Shown piece by piece: positions 24,101 to 36,700 of a stretch of DNA of 64,000 bases. Source of the stretch: Dicaeum eximium (Eukaryota; Chordata; Aves; Passeriformes; Dicaeidae); contig VWZP01002200.1 of the NCBI GenBank assembly GCA_013396995.1, forward strand, positions 1,149,995-1,213,994, given 5' to 3'. The notes beneath the pieces were generated by a model, which searched no databases, had not been told where the DNA came from, and saw nothing but the letters and a program-made list of their open reading frames with translations. Within the stretch, counting starts at the first letter, position 1; each line of letters begins with the position of its first letter. The translations under genes were made by a program, and so were the position numbers.

Positions 24101-27100
24101 CATAGTACAGTGCTGAAAAGCTGCAGACACTACCAAATACTCTGCTCTAATTATTTCCATTCATCTAAGGGTTACTTCAGAATACAAAGTCTTCTGTGAT
24201 ATTCAGGCTCCCAGTGAGGCACAACCCGGAAAAGACCAAACACTATTTTCTGAGGCTGGTTGCTCTAACCTTATCATCTGAGACTCACAGAGCACTTTGG
24301 ATCTCCTCAGGAGCACGTCCCAGAGACAGGAAGTTGCTGTCACATCCTGGAGATGGGCTGTATATCTAAGCTGGCTGACCCACAGAGCAATGACCCACCT
24401 CAAACCCTGCCAACTTTCTCAGCTCTCTTTGATTTCTTAGTCTTGAAATTACTCAAGTCGAGTCTTCTGACTTTGCCTCCCACAAGGTCTGGTTGGCTCC
24501 CTTCCCTCTGTTGGATGGATTCTCCTTGGGAGTCTTTACAATGTCCAATGAACCTCAGGTGGCTGATGTGAGCTGGTTTTGAGCTATTTGACAGCTTTGG
24601 GACAACCTTTAAAGCCCTTGGTCCCATGGCTTCTACAGTTTTGCCTGTGGTAGGGTTTGGTCAAGTAAGGAGTTTGCTTAGGTCCTCCAAGAGGTAGGCA
24701 AGTTAGCTCAATGAAATTAAATAACCAAGTACTGTTTGATTAACAGCTTAACCCAAGCTGCTTGTGGCTTCCCTGGCAACCAGGGCTGATCCAGCCTGTG
24801 CAACAGCATGTCTGGAGCTTTGCACCGTTCCTGTCCAGGGAACCATGTGCAGGACAGAGCTACCCTGGCACCCAACCTGCCTCCAAGATTTTTAAAGCCT
24901 CTGCTTAAACGTGAGCTAGAGCAAGTATAAATAGCAACCAGTGGCCCCTGATTAACCCAAGGGCTTTGATTGTGGAACTGGCTCAGTGTGTGAGTGATTG
25001 GCTGCTCACAACCTCAGCTCTCACATCGACTGGGAGCCAAGTTCATCAGTACTCCTGGTTTATTGCTGCATTGTAGTCTGGGTAATGGAGGGGTGGGAAT
25101 ATGTTCCATTTGATACCTCCAAATATTAAAATACTTATTTATCCATTATATGGTAATAAAAATGCTTGTACATAATTATAACATACAATTCATAATTTAA
25201 AATATAAAGCATAAATTTCAAATTAAGACTTGAGTGCAAAGCAATCTATAATATCAAAAGTTGAATAATATAATTCCAATAAATCTCTTGATAAAGGGTT
25301 GGAAGCAGCTGCCTCAGGGAGGGGAGGACATTTGACACCAACATTGCAAAGCCAGCAATGTCTGCATCTGGTATGGATGCTGCAGCGCATAGTCTGTCAC
25401 AGGTTTGACCACTGCCTACCACAGTGCTGCTGGCCCCCAGCATTTCTTATCTGCATGAGCACACATCCTATTTATTGAGAGGACTTCCTTTGTTTTGCAG
25501 CTCACTCTCCCTTACGAGTGTGTTGTTGTCTTATGATCAGACATTGTGGTTGTAATATGCGCAGCACTCCAGGTTTAATTGCTTTCTCTGTGTCATTCCC
25601 AAGTGTGAGTCTCTTAACTCATGGTCAGGGCCATGTTCCCTGCTGCCAGGCACTGCCAAGGCTGTGTGGAGGACTCTGCCCAGTTTGTGTCCCCAGTGTG
25701 AGATAAATCGTGACAGGCTTCAGCCCAGTGGGGAGCATGTGGTGTGTAAGGAGACAAGGGAGATGGGCTTCTTCAGCCCAGAGGGGAAACAACAAACAGT
25801 GCCCCAGGTGTATCTGTCACTGTGTGAGAGGTAGACAGTGAATGCAGAGTCAAACCTTCTCAGAAGTGCCCAGTGAAAGGACAAAGCCAACAGGCACTTC
25901 TGCAACACAGGGACCTCTGATGAGACAGGTGGAAACCATTGCTCCAGAACAATGGGATGGCAGTACATGGCCCAGAGAGGTGGTCGCACCTCCATCCTTG
26001 GGAACCAATCTTGCCTTGGTCCAAACATCCTGAGCTGACTGTGAGTGTCCCTCACACAAGAAGTGAGGATGGGACAGACACCTCCAGAGCACCATTCCAC
26101 ACATATCCGTCCATGATTGTATGATTATATTTCCTCATTTGAAACTGTTGCCCCCTAAAAGCATTGATGGCTACTGAGTCCTCTGATGCGATCTGTGGTA
26201 GCTCACAGACCCATCTCAGTGGACCAGTGCTCTCACAGGAGCAGGCAAAAACCCACAGTGCTTAAAATTAAGAGTATGTGCTACAGTGAGCAAATACAGA
26301 ATGATGAGAGGCAGACAAGACATGGAGAACTCATGTATCAGCGTGGCATTAATGTAACATTTAATATCCAGTGTCATTTAATATCCAGCAAGATATCCTA
26401 GTGTAAGGTAAACACATGCATCCATTACTAATACAGAGATATCTTAACCTGCATGAAGCAATTAAGCCTCTTTGCAGGCTGTGCACAAGTGAAGTGGCTC
26501 ACAGACCTTTGCCTACAGTGCACAATGTGACTCTTGCACCTCTGGAGATTCCTGCCTGCCTTAGCTCCTGCTGCAGACAAGATGGGCTCCTGCTGAGTAC
26601 CACTGTTCCCCACAACATGCTCATCTACCATCTGCACTGCAGTCTCAAGTAAGTTTGGCTGGTTTGTTTCACTACTCACTCTGAATGAAGTGAGTTCTAT
26701 ATGAATGAAGATCATATCAGGAATCCTGTCAACCCATCAGCTGCTATCAAGAGACCACTCTTATTTTTTCCACTTGTAAAGGAGGTGTACATAAAATGTG
26801 CCACTCCCTGTCACAGGAACTTGTGGATACTAAAAACTCATGTGAGTTCAAAAAGGGACCAGATATATTCACAGAATTAAAAATGCCACTGTTGCCTGCA
26901 AAGAGACTCCCACCTTTCCAGGAAATCCTTGATCTGCAAATCAACCTGGCTGGGAAAGTAAACAGAAGAGAAATCACTACAGGCTTGTCCAGCATTTCTT
27001 TTCCTTAGGCATCTGCCATAGCTCTCTCCCAGACAGGGTGAGGGGAGAGATGGACAATACTTGAGCTTAAGGTTTTACAAAAAAGCTTACTCAGTGTCAC

Positions 27101-27221
27101 AAGTATATTGGAATTTCTCCCTAGAAATCTTCACAGAAAGCAAAATTCTATGGGGAGAGAGGGACAGATGCAGAGAAAAGAGCAAGACAGCCCAACTCCT
27201 CCTACCTGATGATTCCTGTGA
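21105..27221. other. intergenic, no gene recognised
   Basis: About 6 kb with no domain-bearing frame. A notably AT-rich stretch lies at about 25105-25285 (runs such as ATAATTATAACATACAATTCATAATTT). No CpG island, no tRNA and no complete transposon could be recognised. Confidence 0.5.
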
Positions 27222-27358
27222 AGAATCACAAAATTGTTGAGGTTGGAAAAGACCTTTAAGATTGTCAAGCCCAGCCCTTAAGCCAGCAGTGCCAAATCCA
27301 GCACTACACCATGTTCCTAAGCACCACATCTACATGTCTTTTAATATCCTCTAGATGT
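27222..27358 (-). mobile_element. CR1 LINE 3' fragment (short)
   Basis: The plus strand reads GAATCACAAAATTGTTGAGGTTGGAAAAGACCTTTAAGATTGTCAAG, the diagnostic CR1 3'-terminal region in antisense. It then runs through the CACTACACCATGTTCCTAAG / CACATCTACATGTCTTTTAA block before losing similarity. It is about 135 bp and contains only non-coding 3' tail plus the very end of ORF2. Confidence 0.8.
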
Positions 27359-30300
27359 TACACTCAGCAGGTGAAAGCCACGTTCTCTGATTTTGGTGGT
27401 CAGATAATCACAAACAAGACCATTTGGTGTTAAAAGTACCAAGGCTGCTACGGAGCCAATAAATTAACAGCACCATTCTGGTAAGTTTGGCCATAAGCTG
27501 AACTGGCAGTTTTTCAGTGAATCCTTGGGGTTTCCAAATAGCTTGAAATCACTGTGGAGACAAGTAGCGACAGCGATCCTGATGCTTCCCCACCTACTTG
27601 CTTCATCTGGGGAACCCAGGAAGCTCTGGTGACTCTAACCATCCTGTACTGGGAGAGCTGGCACTAACAGCAAAGGCACTGGTGAGCACCACTGGCATAA
27701 AACTCAAAGATGCCTGCCCTGTGGCAGGTGAAATGAGTCTCTGCTTGATAATACACAGGACCATAAGAAGTAACAGCCTAAGAGTCTGTGATTTCTGTGA
27801 TTCTCTGAGCAAAAAAACAAATTATCATCCAAAACCTGCCCTTCTGTCAACACTGGCACCCCAACTTCTGTGCAGCTGGCTCAGTGCCTGGACAGGGAAG
27901 GGCCCAGATGTGGGCTAGTGGCATTTGAGCTCAAGGGCTCACATGTCTAGAAAAAAGCCTGATAAGAGCCAGGAATGCAAGTGGTCCTGAAATAGGGATA
28001 AGGGCAGCTGGGGAAAGCCTCATATGGATACATGGGCTGGGGCAGTGGGGCTTGGTATGCAAGGAGATGACACCTGCCCCCCACACTCAGCGTCACATTT
28101 CACTCCCGAGGAGACTCACATGGGGCGAGCGACATGTGCTGTGTCTCAAAGACACTGTGGAGACCGCCCTTGGCCTGCCCTCCACAGAGCTGCAGGGGCA
28201 GGGGGGTCATTTTCCCCAGCAGTTCCCAGAGCTTGAGCAGGCCTCCATGGAACTCAGAGTGATGAAGAGTAGCCCTGCCTGCCCAGCCATGCACACCACA
28301 CAGCCCTTTGAATTGTGTGGCATGTGCCCCGTGTGTCAAATGCAAAAACATCGCTGTCATCTAAGAGGTCCCCAAGCCTGGCCACCATGGTAGGGTCCCA
28401 GAAGGTGAACAGCCCTCTCTGGCCTCCCTCAGGGCTGTCCCAGGACTGTGATGAGGCACAGCCTACCCTGCTGCCCTTCCAAGTTCCCCAGCCTCAGTCT
28501 TTGCCTCCTTGGGTGAGGTTTTGGAGATACAGCTAGCCATAGCATTCTCACCATGAGTTCCTATTCTGTTGGCCTAGTTTGGGGAACATCACAGGGAGAG
28601 GGAAAAGATGTTTTTTCTACATTTCCCTGTCTCACAGGTCTCTGCAGTGGTGTTTATAATCGTCCTGTCCACAGGCAATCTGGAATTTGGGCTGAAGCGT
28701 CTGACCCAAAGCCAGTCCAGACATTGCCATCAGAGCAAAGTGTAAACTCAGGGGCAGATCAAAGTTGGATTTTAGCTCCAAAGCATGGAGCATTGCCTGG
28801 AGGCTCCCTCATGGTTTGCCTTTCCTCTGCTGGATGGGTTTTGCTTTTACCAGAGGTTGTGACCCAGTTTCTGTTTCAGTGACCAGATCTGACAGTGACC
28901 AAAGATCATCCAAAAGAAGCTCCTGAGCTTTCCTGAGTTCTTTTACTTGGTTGTCTGAGATATCATGATCCATGGGTCCCAGCAGGAGGTAAGGCAAATT
29001 CCTTTCTTAGGCAAGCTAGAGACTGCAAGAGACAGGCATGGGCTGGCATCCAGGAACAGAGTGCTAGATAAGCCCAGCACCAAGCAACGTGGCAGCCCGC
29101 TAGTGTGTGCCATGTGAGTATTGGAGACTATTATTTAACCTATAAGTAAACATTGTCCTTATCTTGCTCTTCCTTTCATCCTATGAAAAAGGATATTCAA
29201 ACTCTCTCTAATTTTTTTTTGTTGTTTAATGCTTTTCAGTCTCAGCCTGGACTTGGCTTGGAGGAAAAAGCAAGTGGGTGCTCACGCTGAGCAGTTGTGG
29301 CCAACAAAGGTGTGCTCCATGGGCATTGTTGCCAAGTCCCCTGTGCTGGTGGTCGGTGCTCTTTGGGGTGCACAGGGCTCATGTCTGATTAGTTCAGTCT
29401 TTGCTCCTGGCTTCAAACAAATGTGGTGAGCAAATGCCTTCCAGAAGGTGCCTCCAGCAAGCAGCACTGTGGCTTCCTTGTCATCCCTCTGGGGACTGCA
29501 AGATTGCCTTTTCCCTGGCTGTCTGGACTTCCTGGGAGGTCGCTGCTCATCCACCTCAGGCACAAGCAGGTGTACCTTAAGCAAGTGCCTCTGTGCAGCC
29601 CTTTCCTCAGGCTCTCTGTCACCGCAGAGTTTAGTCTAACCCAGACTTTTCCTCTAGGCAGGCCTGGAGGATGGCAGCAGAATCTTGTATTTCCCTTCTT
29701 GCAAACACAAGAGGAACTTGGGAGCCCCAACTCGGCAGAGGCTGAAAGGCTGGCAAAGAGTCCAATTGAATAAAGTGCCTGTTTTATATCCAGGGGAGAT
29801 GCAATGTAAACATGCCAAAAATTCTCTGCCATCAATCCTATCCACAAACTCAAAATTTTGGAAACCAAGTGCAAACAGTATCCCAGCATATATATCTGCT
29901 CCTGGCCTGCTTTGCTTTCATTCTCTCTTTCCCATGTAGTGGTGCTCAAGAGCAAGGTGAAACAACGGCTGAATGAAGCAGTAGAAAGCTTTGCTACCTC
30001 CACAGAAATACAGGAAACTGAGTGTGGCCAAAAGCCAGAAATTAAGCTTTAAGGAATTTCAGACTAAATCACTTTAATTCTGCCCCATTCTGAGCTGATA
30101 GGAGAAGTTCCTCTGCTTTGCCCAGTGGTAGGATTGAGACGGTGAAACAGGGGATCTGCAGAAAGGTCTTGAGGCTCCCCTATGGTAGGTGGTACAGTAC
30201 CCAGTGGGGCCTTTCCCTGCCTGGTTTGGAGCATCCCCTTCCCTCATTGCGCAGGGAGCAGGAAGTCTGTGCTGGCTACTGATCACATAGAGATGGTCAG

Positions 30301-30404
30301 CATGTGACTGTGCTCTTTAGCAGCACTGGCCTCATGTGACTGATATTTCTTTCAATTATTTACTATCCTCTTGTATTCTATAATGTTCAATGATAATTTT
30401 CACT
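27359..30404. other. intergenic, no gene recognised
   Basis: No supportable exon on either strand. The longest frame (196 codons, minus, 29413-30003) has no recognisable domain, no paired splice sites and an amino-acid mix typical of a chance frame. Confidence 0.5.
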
Positions 30405-30468
30405 TGATTTTAAAGTGAATTTTTAAAGTGATTTTAAAGTGATTTTAGAGTGATTTTAGAGTGATTAT
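30405..30468. repeat. short tandem repeat, unit AGTGATTTTA(A/G), about 11 bp
   Basis: The GTG of the unit recurs at 30415, 30428, 30439, 30450 and 30461, a period of 11 bp after one 13-bp step. It is an AT-rich minisatellite of about five units. Confidence 0.85.
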
Positions 30469-31539
30469 TGAATTGTTGGGCAGTACATTAAACTTTCAAT
30501 AAATGCCACTAATTCCAACACCCATAGAAATACCATGTATTACAGTGTTTTAATCCAGTCCATACTGCACTAATGAGATAAATTATTTGCCAATGTTTTG
30601 AAGTCAGGCAGAGTGATTGGGAAGAGCCTCTACACTTTCCAAGTTTATATCTAGGCCTCAGATGGAAACAAGTACCAGATTTATGCTGAGCAGGGGCTGC
30701 TGAAGAGTGTGGTGAGCTCTGTACCTGTGTCTGTGCAGCTCTGGAGCACAAAGTAAGCACAGACCCCTACCAGACCTGCAGCTGCAGCTGGAGAGAGGAG
30801 CCACCAGGATCCCATGTCCCTCTTGGGTGGCTGGGGTCAGGCTCCCCTCTGTGAAGAAGTTTTTCCCTGGCATCCTGCTGGGCTGGGGCCAGGCCTTGGC
30901 AGGTGCTTGATTGTCTCTCAGGTACTGTCGGGACAAAATATTTGTGCCCTGCTGGGCTGGTATGGCTCAGCAGCACCTACATAACACCAAACCCCGGGTG
31001 TCTGCACTGAGACTGAGCACCTTACTTCATCCCTTCCTCCAGAGGTAGGCAGATACACTCGAGTAAACATCTGGCACCTGGTTTAATGGTAGTCCTGCAA
31101 GACCAAAGTCTCACTCCTGCTGTTTTACTTTTTGCTGCCAGGCTGGGGCTGTTTTAATAAGCCACAGTTATTTACCATGGCTTCTGGAACACATGCTGGG
31201 CTGTGCTGTGCTCTGCCCTGGAGGCTGCCAGGGTTTGGGGCTCTCACTGAGGCTGGGAGGTGCTGGCAGGCTCAGACAGACTGATCTCCTGAGTGTGTAA
31301 CCCCAGGGTTATCTCTGAAAGACCAAAGAGCCTGGCGGGTTGTATGCAAGTGCAGCTAATAGGGGGAAAGGTTTCACAGCCCTTGAGCTTTTCCCAATTA
31401 CTTTCTGCCTCCTTTATTGCTTTTATAATCTCCCTAAAGGCCTGGGAATGCCTTAATTGGAGATGGAGGCCCTGATGGTGGGTGCAAAGTTAGATATGTG
31501 TTTTTTCTTCATGAATAAGGCAATTTATATCCTGGTATA

Positions 31540-31978
31540 GAATCACAGAATCATAGAATATACTGAGTTGGAAGGCAATGACAAATGATTATCCAGTCCA
31601 TCTCCTTGCCCTGCACAAGACAGCCCCTGGCTGAGGGGGCAAACAGACTCCACTTTTGGCTTCAAGCACACTTTCCATGTCATCAGTGCAAAAAATTAAA
31701 TGGTCACAGTATGTCATAAAGGAAGAATCACACCCTGTGCCTGAGATTGTTGTCCAAATGCTTTCTGAACTCCATCAGCCTTGGTACTGTGACCCCTTCC
31801 CTGGGGAGCCTGTTCCAGTGCCCAGCTACCCCGTAGGTGAAGAATCTTTTCCTGATATCCAACCTAAATCTCCCCTCAGATGCTGTTCCCTCAGATTCTG
31901 TGCACTGGTCACCACAGAGAAGAGATCAGTGCCAGCTCCTTCTCTTCCCCATGTGAGGAAGCTGTAGACTGTGCTGAG
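31540..31978 (-). mobile_element. CR1 LINE 3' fragment, interrupted by an 85-bp foreign segment
   Basis: It begins AGAATCACAGAATCATAGAAT at 31540 (CR1 3' end, minus orientation). It continues through the GGCAATGACAAATGATTATCCAGT and CCTTGCCCTGCACAAGACA blocks, which match the CR1 copy at 61581, and ends in the CACTGGTCACCACAGAGAAGAGATCAGTG region. Between GACAGCCCC and GAATCACACCCTGTGCCTGAG, where the 61581 copy is continuous, an unrelated segment (31638-31722 plus a few bases) is inserted. That segment is nearly identical to 33629-33713. Confidence 0.85.
31638..31722 (+). repeat. 85-bp duplicated segment, copy inside CR1
   Basis: This segment (starting GGCAAACAGACTCCACTTTT, ending TATGTCATAAAGG) is identical to 33629-33713 except at two positions. 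It is not part of the CR1 consensus as seen in the second copy in this window, so it was inserted into the CR1 after the CR1 itself landed. Confidence 0.92.
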
Positions 31979-33628
31979 GCATACATTAGATGCATGGACA
32001 GCTCACACATGCTGAAATTTTGGGCTGCCCTCTCTTTATCCTGGTATATCCAGACCACACAGCCTGCTCAGGACAGACTCTCACCCCAGCCATGAGGGAG
32101 GCAATGACAATCACACCCAGCATCTCCTGCATGTGCCATCTCCATCTCCCTCCCAGCCAGCTCAGGCAGTGCTATTTGCTCGTGGTGGTGTCATCTGCCC
32201 CTTGGTACACCCCAAAAAGCCACAAGGCCACAGGGAATACATTTGGCTGGATCAGTACAGCTACACCCCTATGAAGTTAGACCCTGATAGTCATAGTCCT
32301 AAGGCTCACACATCTTTGTTTCCCAGAAAAAAAAAAGCAGCTGGGCCATGTATTTGTGTTAGGTGCTGCAATCTGTGGCTGCCCAGAGCTCTAGTTTGCA
32401 GTAGATATATTGCTACAGCCAGCCCCAGGGCTTCCCAAAGGGACTGGCAGCATCCACCCACTGCAGGAGAGGCATGCTGAAGGTCACAAGCCTACTGTTC
32501 CCTGCAAAGCTCTTCCTTTGCTATGGCAAGAGCACACCCCAAGGGTGCTCAGGGCAAGAGAAAAGCAAGTGGTCCCCTGGAAAGCAGAGCCAGCAACCCA
32601 TTGCCCTGATGCTCCATGTCTTTATTTGATAGCACTGCAGAGATGAGGTGAGGTTCTGCCAGGAGGTCTGCTGCCTCTACTGGGCTTGATCTTCCTGGAA
32701 CCAGGATATTTTGGAGACCTTGTGCTTGGGTCTAATTCTGGCTTATGGCTGGCTGTTGACCTGTGGGTTTAAAAAGTTTTGAGAAAGGGGCTCACAGACG
32801 ACTGGCCAGTATCAAACAACCCCTGCTTGCAGGAAGAGGGGTTAAACTAGAGTGAGCTGGGCAGAATGGAAGATGGTGCCACCCTGAAAGGAGAAAATGA
32901 GTGCAGTGCTTTATGTCCCAGGATTTAGCGGCACAGTCCCTGCAAGGAACAACCAAATGTTAAATGCTGACACTCCTACATGGCTCTGAAGGAAAAATGC
33001 AGAGACAGACCGCTTCCAAAAAGGTGGCTGTGCCCTGGAGGGTGGATGTCAGCACTTCCCCATGCATTTGGGCACCTCCTGGCAGACTGCCAGTCTCTGA
33101 GAAAAGCCTTGTACACTTTAAAAATCAGAACCTTGGTAGCTTCTGGGCATCCCAGTGGAACAGACAGGCCAGATTACAGGAGATTTAAAAATCTTCCCTC
33201 AGGTTTTCCAGGGAGAGCTGGTGGGGCATCTCACCAACAGCCACCTGAGACAAGGTTAAGTTACAGTGAGCAGTAGTGTAGGCAAAATCTTTTGCATTTA
33301 TTCATTAAAAGTTGATTAAATTAAAATTCTGGCAGTTAAATGAAAGAAAGACTGCATCTTGGAAATGAAAAACCTGCCCTCGGATGGGGAATTAGCCTCT
33401 AAAGCAGAAAGCCCATTTGAATACTTATGAGAAAATTGAGGCAGTGTCAGAGTCATGGCTACAGGGCTCTCTCCTCTACTTGTTTTCCAGTCTCATCCCA
33501 GTGAGTTTGATGTGGCAGCAGCAGAGCTGTCTCAAATGTTAAGCTCTGGAGACTTTAGGATTGTTTTAAATAATGTGGGCTGCTTGATTAGCTGAACCAG
33601 CCTCCCTGCCAACACACTTGCTATGTAT

Positions 33629-33713
33629 GGCAAACACACTCCACTTTTGGCTTCAAGCACACTTTCCATGTCATCAATGCAAAAAATTAAATGGTCACAG
33701 TATGTCATAAAGG
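33629..33713 (+). repeat. 85-bp duplicated segment, likely source copy
   Basis: This copy is about 2 kb from the one in the CR1, in the same orientation, 83 of 85 bases identical. It lies in unique-looking sequence without CR1 flanks, so it is more likely the donor. On the minus strand it falls in a 73-codon open frame (33753-33532) with no recognisable domain. Confidence 0.85.
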
Positions 33714-36700
33714 TAAGAAGATAATTCAAACCTCCTACCTCACCAAAACACAAGAGAAGTCTCTTATTTATTTAACATTACAGGAAAGAAACAATTTAAT
33801 CTACCAGCCACAAAGATAACACTAATTTAACTTGGTTGCTGTGAGCACTAGGAACTTGATACAGCAAGCTCCTCTGTGAGAAGGCAATTGTTTCTATTTT
33901 TGTAGGGACTGGCATTCATGAGATTAAGCAAGATGCCCTGGATGCAGCCCCAGCTCCCTGGGTGCCTGTTTTTGGGCAGTACTGCAGCAGTGTTTTTTAT
34001 GGGGCTAAAAGCCAGGTCAGTGTGAAGCTGTGTGTGGTGCAGTTTGATCTGACAAAGAGCAAAGCTGCCGTGAATCATGAAATAAAGCCAAAATTCCCAT
34101 CCTGCATGAGACTTTTGGAATCTCATTAGGATGATTTATGCAGTGTTTTTTCCAGGGAGGAAGACAAACTCTATCTATTTATGTCTCTCACTCCCATCAA
34201 ATTTTCATGGAGTGCTCCTCCCCTTTGCTTGAACATTGGGATTTCTCTGCTGGTTCCAGGCTCAAGGCAAACAGACACTCAACAGTACAAACTAAATGCA
34301 GCACATACCAAAGCCCATCACAAAATGTTGATGCCCCACAGCAGCAAACAGCTGCAGTTGCCTGAGCTGGTGCCCTTCTTGCTCCAACTGCCCACCTTCC
34401 TGCCATCTGCTAGGTTAGAGGAACATAGAGGTAGGGATGCAAGGAGTACTCCTACACATGAAATCCTACATCTGGGATTTGCACTGGGCTTGGGCTCAGA
34501 CCCAGGCTGATGGTGCAAGGTGAGAAGTGCTGCTTCTGGCTGAAGAGCGAGGGTTGGCCTCATCATGTCCCAGCAGGATGTCCACAGGAAGCAAGTACAT
34601 GCTAGCTGCAGCAGGGATGCCCTATTTCACAGGCACCTGGCTGCTAGCTGCAGCTCCTGGGATGTCAAGGCATGGATTAATCCCTGTGCTATCTGAGACA
34701 GGTCTTTGAAATGTCTAGGAAAGGGACAAAATGGAAATGCTGCAGTTTATCTGCAGCCAGGGTGTGCCCATGTCTCAGATGCTCTGCACAACAATGGTCT
34801 CTCCAGAGCCAAAGAGCACCAAAGGAGCCAAAGGATTTTTAAAGGTCTGGGATGGTTTCTACACCTGGAACAGGGTAGGTATATTCAGCCTTGAGAGGGC
34901 AGATGTGAACAGGCAAGGAGGAACTGTCTTTCACCCAGTTAAGCTCTTGGGTGTCCTGTTACAAGGAAGCAAGTGGAGCTGGTTTCTTTCCACAGTGCAG
35001 AACTGAGAGGAGGAAGTCTCCACTGTGGAATATTGAGGCTTGCAAGAGTTCAAAAAGGAATACCTTGAAGAAAAAGCCATCAAGAGCTATTAGATGGAGA
35101 CATCATGTCTGGCTCAAGAAATGCTGATCACTGAAACCTTTGTGAGGTTTCAGAGAAAACTGCATCTTTTCCCAGTTCTCTCTTCCTTAAGCATAATTTC
35201 TTCTTCATTGTGGCTTTTTTCCCCCCTTAATTTTGTTCAAAGCTCCTCGGGAAACAAGAAAAGGGATAATATGTGGAGCACATGCTGTCCCAGGGTTATA
35301 ACACTTTACTGCTCACTGGCAGTAAGATCACCTGTGATAGCCTGAGAGGAGGGCAGATTGGCCTGTTTTATAGCCTCCTTTGCAGCTTTCAGTACTGCTC
35401 AGTCATTAAAGACGTGACCTTGAAAAGTACTGGCTGAGGATGAGGTTTGCTGTTGCTTCCTGCATGAGTGGCTTCAGCATGTGCTTCACACCACAGTGGG
35501 CTGCACTGTCACCCCAGGCCTGGAGCAATCAAAGTAGGTGAGGCTTTAATGCAAACACTGAGAGCAGGAATCAGTGGCTCCAGGGCAACATTGTGAGACA
35601 AGGGGGACATCCTGGTCCAGGACACCAACTGTGCTCCTGGGAGTGAGAAGCAAGTGCACCTAGATGCCAACCTGCACCATGATGTTCATGGAGGGAACAC
35701 GCATGGGTGGGCTGAAGAAGCCATGATATACCTGCTCCAGCTGAGCCTTGCGTTAGTGGCCGAGTGCAGATGCAGCCTTCATTATACAGAGAATGAGGAA
35801 AAATTTGCAGGCAGGTGGAAATCAGAAAGCCAAACTCCCTTCTAAAAATACCTGAAGACATCTGATCAAAGGTGGTAGGGAGGAACTGTTCTGGGGGTGT
35901 GTTAAAGACAGGCTAGTTTTCCAAGGAATGTTGAATCAGATGTTTTCTTGTGAAGTTATATGCATCTACAGAGAGATGACAATTATTTTTCTTGGTATGC
36001 CTTACTAAGCAGCTAAAAACAGTGATGTGATGCTAACGGGGATCTGTGATGACAAAGCTATTTTGGGTTGGCTGCTTCTGGAAAAGGAAGGCCTTTTCTC
36101 ATTATTTGAGTTTTTACTCTGAGAGATAATGAAGTAAGCCAGGGGATACAGTGAGAAAGCATCTTTGCCTGGGCCATTCACTCTTGTATTGAAGGGATGT
36201 GTGCAGAACCAGAGACAGGGTACGGACAAGGAAGAACTTGGACTTGCTAAATAGAGGATGGAGAACAGAACAGGAAGGAAAAGTGCTGCTTTTTTTTTTC
36301 CTTTTGTTTCTGAAGAGTTTTACTTTCTTTAAATTGGAGCAAAGTATGTCCAGCTGTTTATTTCCTTGGAAAAAGGAAAAAAACTGCCAGACCCTGGTCA
36401 CAAAAGTTGGAAACATGTCAGTCCAAGGTGGCACCTTGCCTGAAAGCAGGATTGGCTGGAGGGGTGAGCAAGAAGTGTGTTTGACAGTGTGGCTGCTATA
36501 ACGAGTGGAGGCACTGCCGGAGAGCAGGGTGGGACACAGAGATGAGCCCAGAGGAGACAGTGAAGGGTCATCCACTGCTCATGACAGCTGACAAAGCTTC
36601 CATAGTGATGAATTCAATCCCAGTTACTATAAGCAGCAGTGAATGCTGCCCTTACCCAGCCACAGGCTCAATCTTTGCAGTCAATCTCTGCAGTCAAGTG

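Noticed and set aside
29413..30003. 196-codon minus-strand open frame
   Set aside because: No domain, no splice partner, chance-like composition.
31656..31967. 103-codon plus-strand frame
   Set aside because: Antisense translation of the CR1 fragment.
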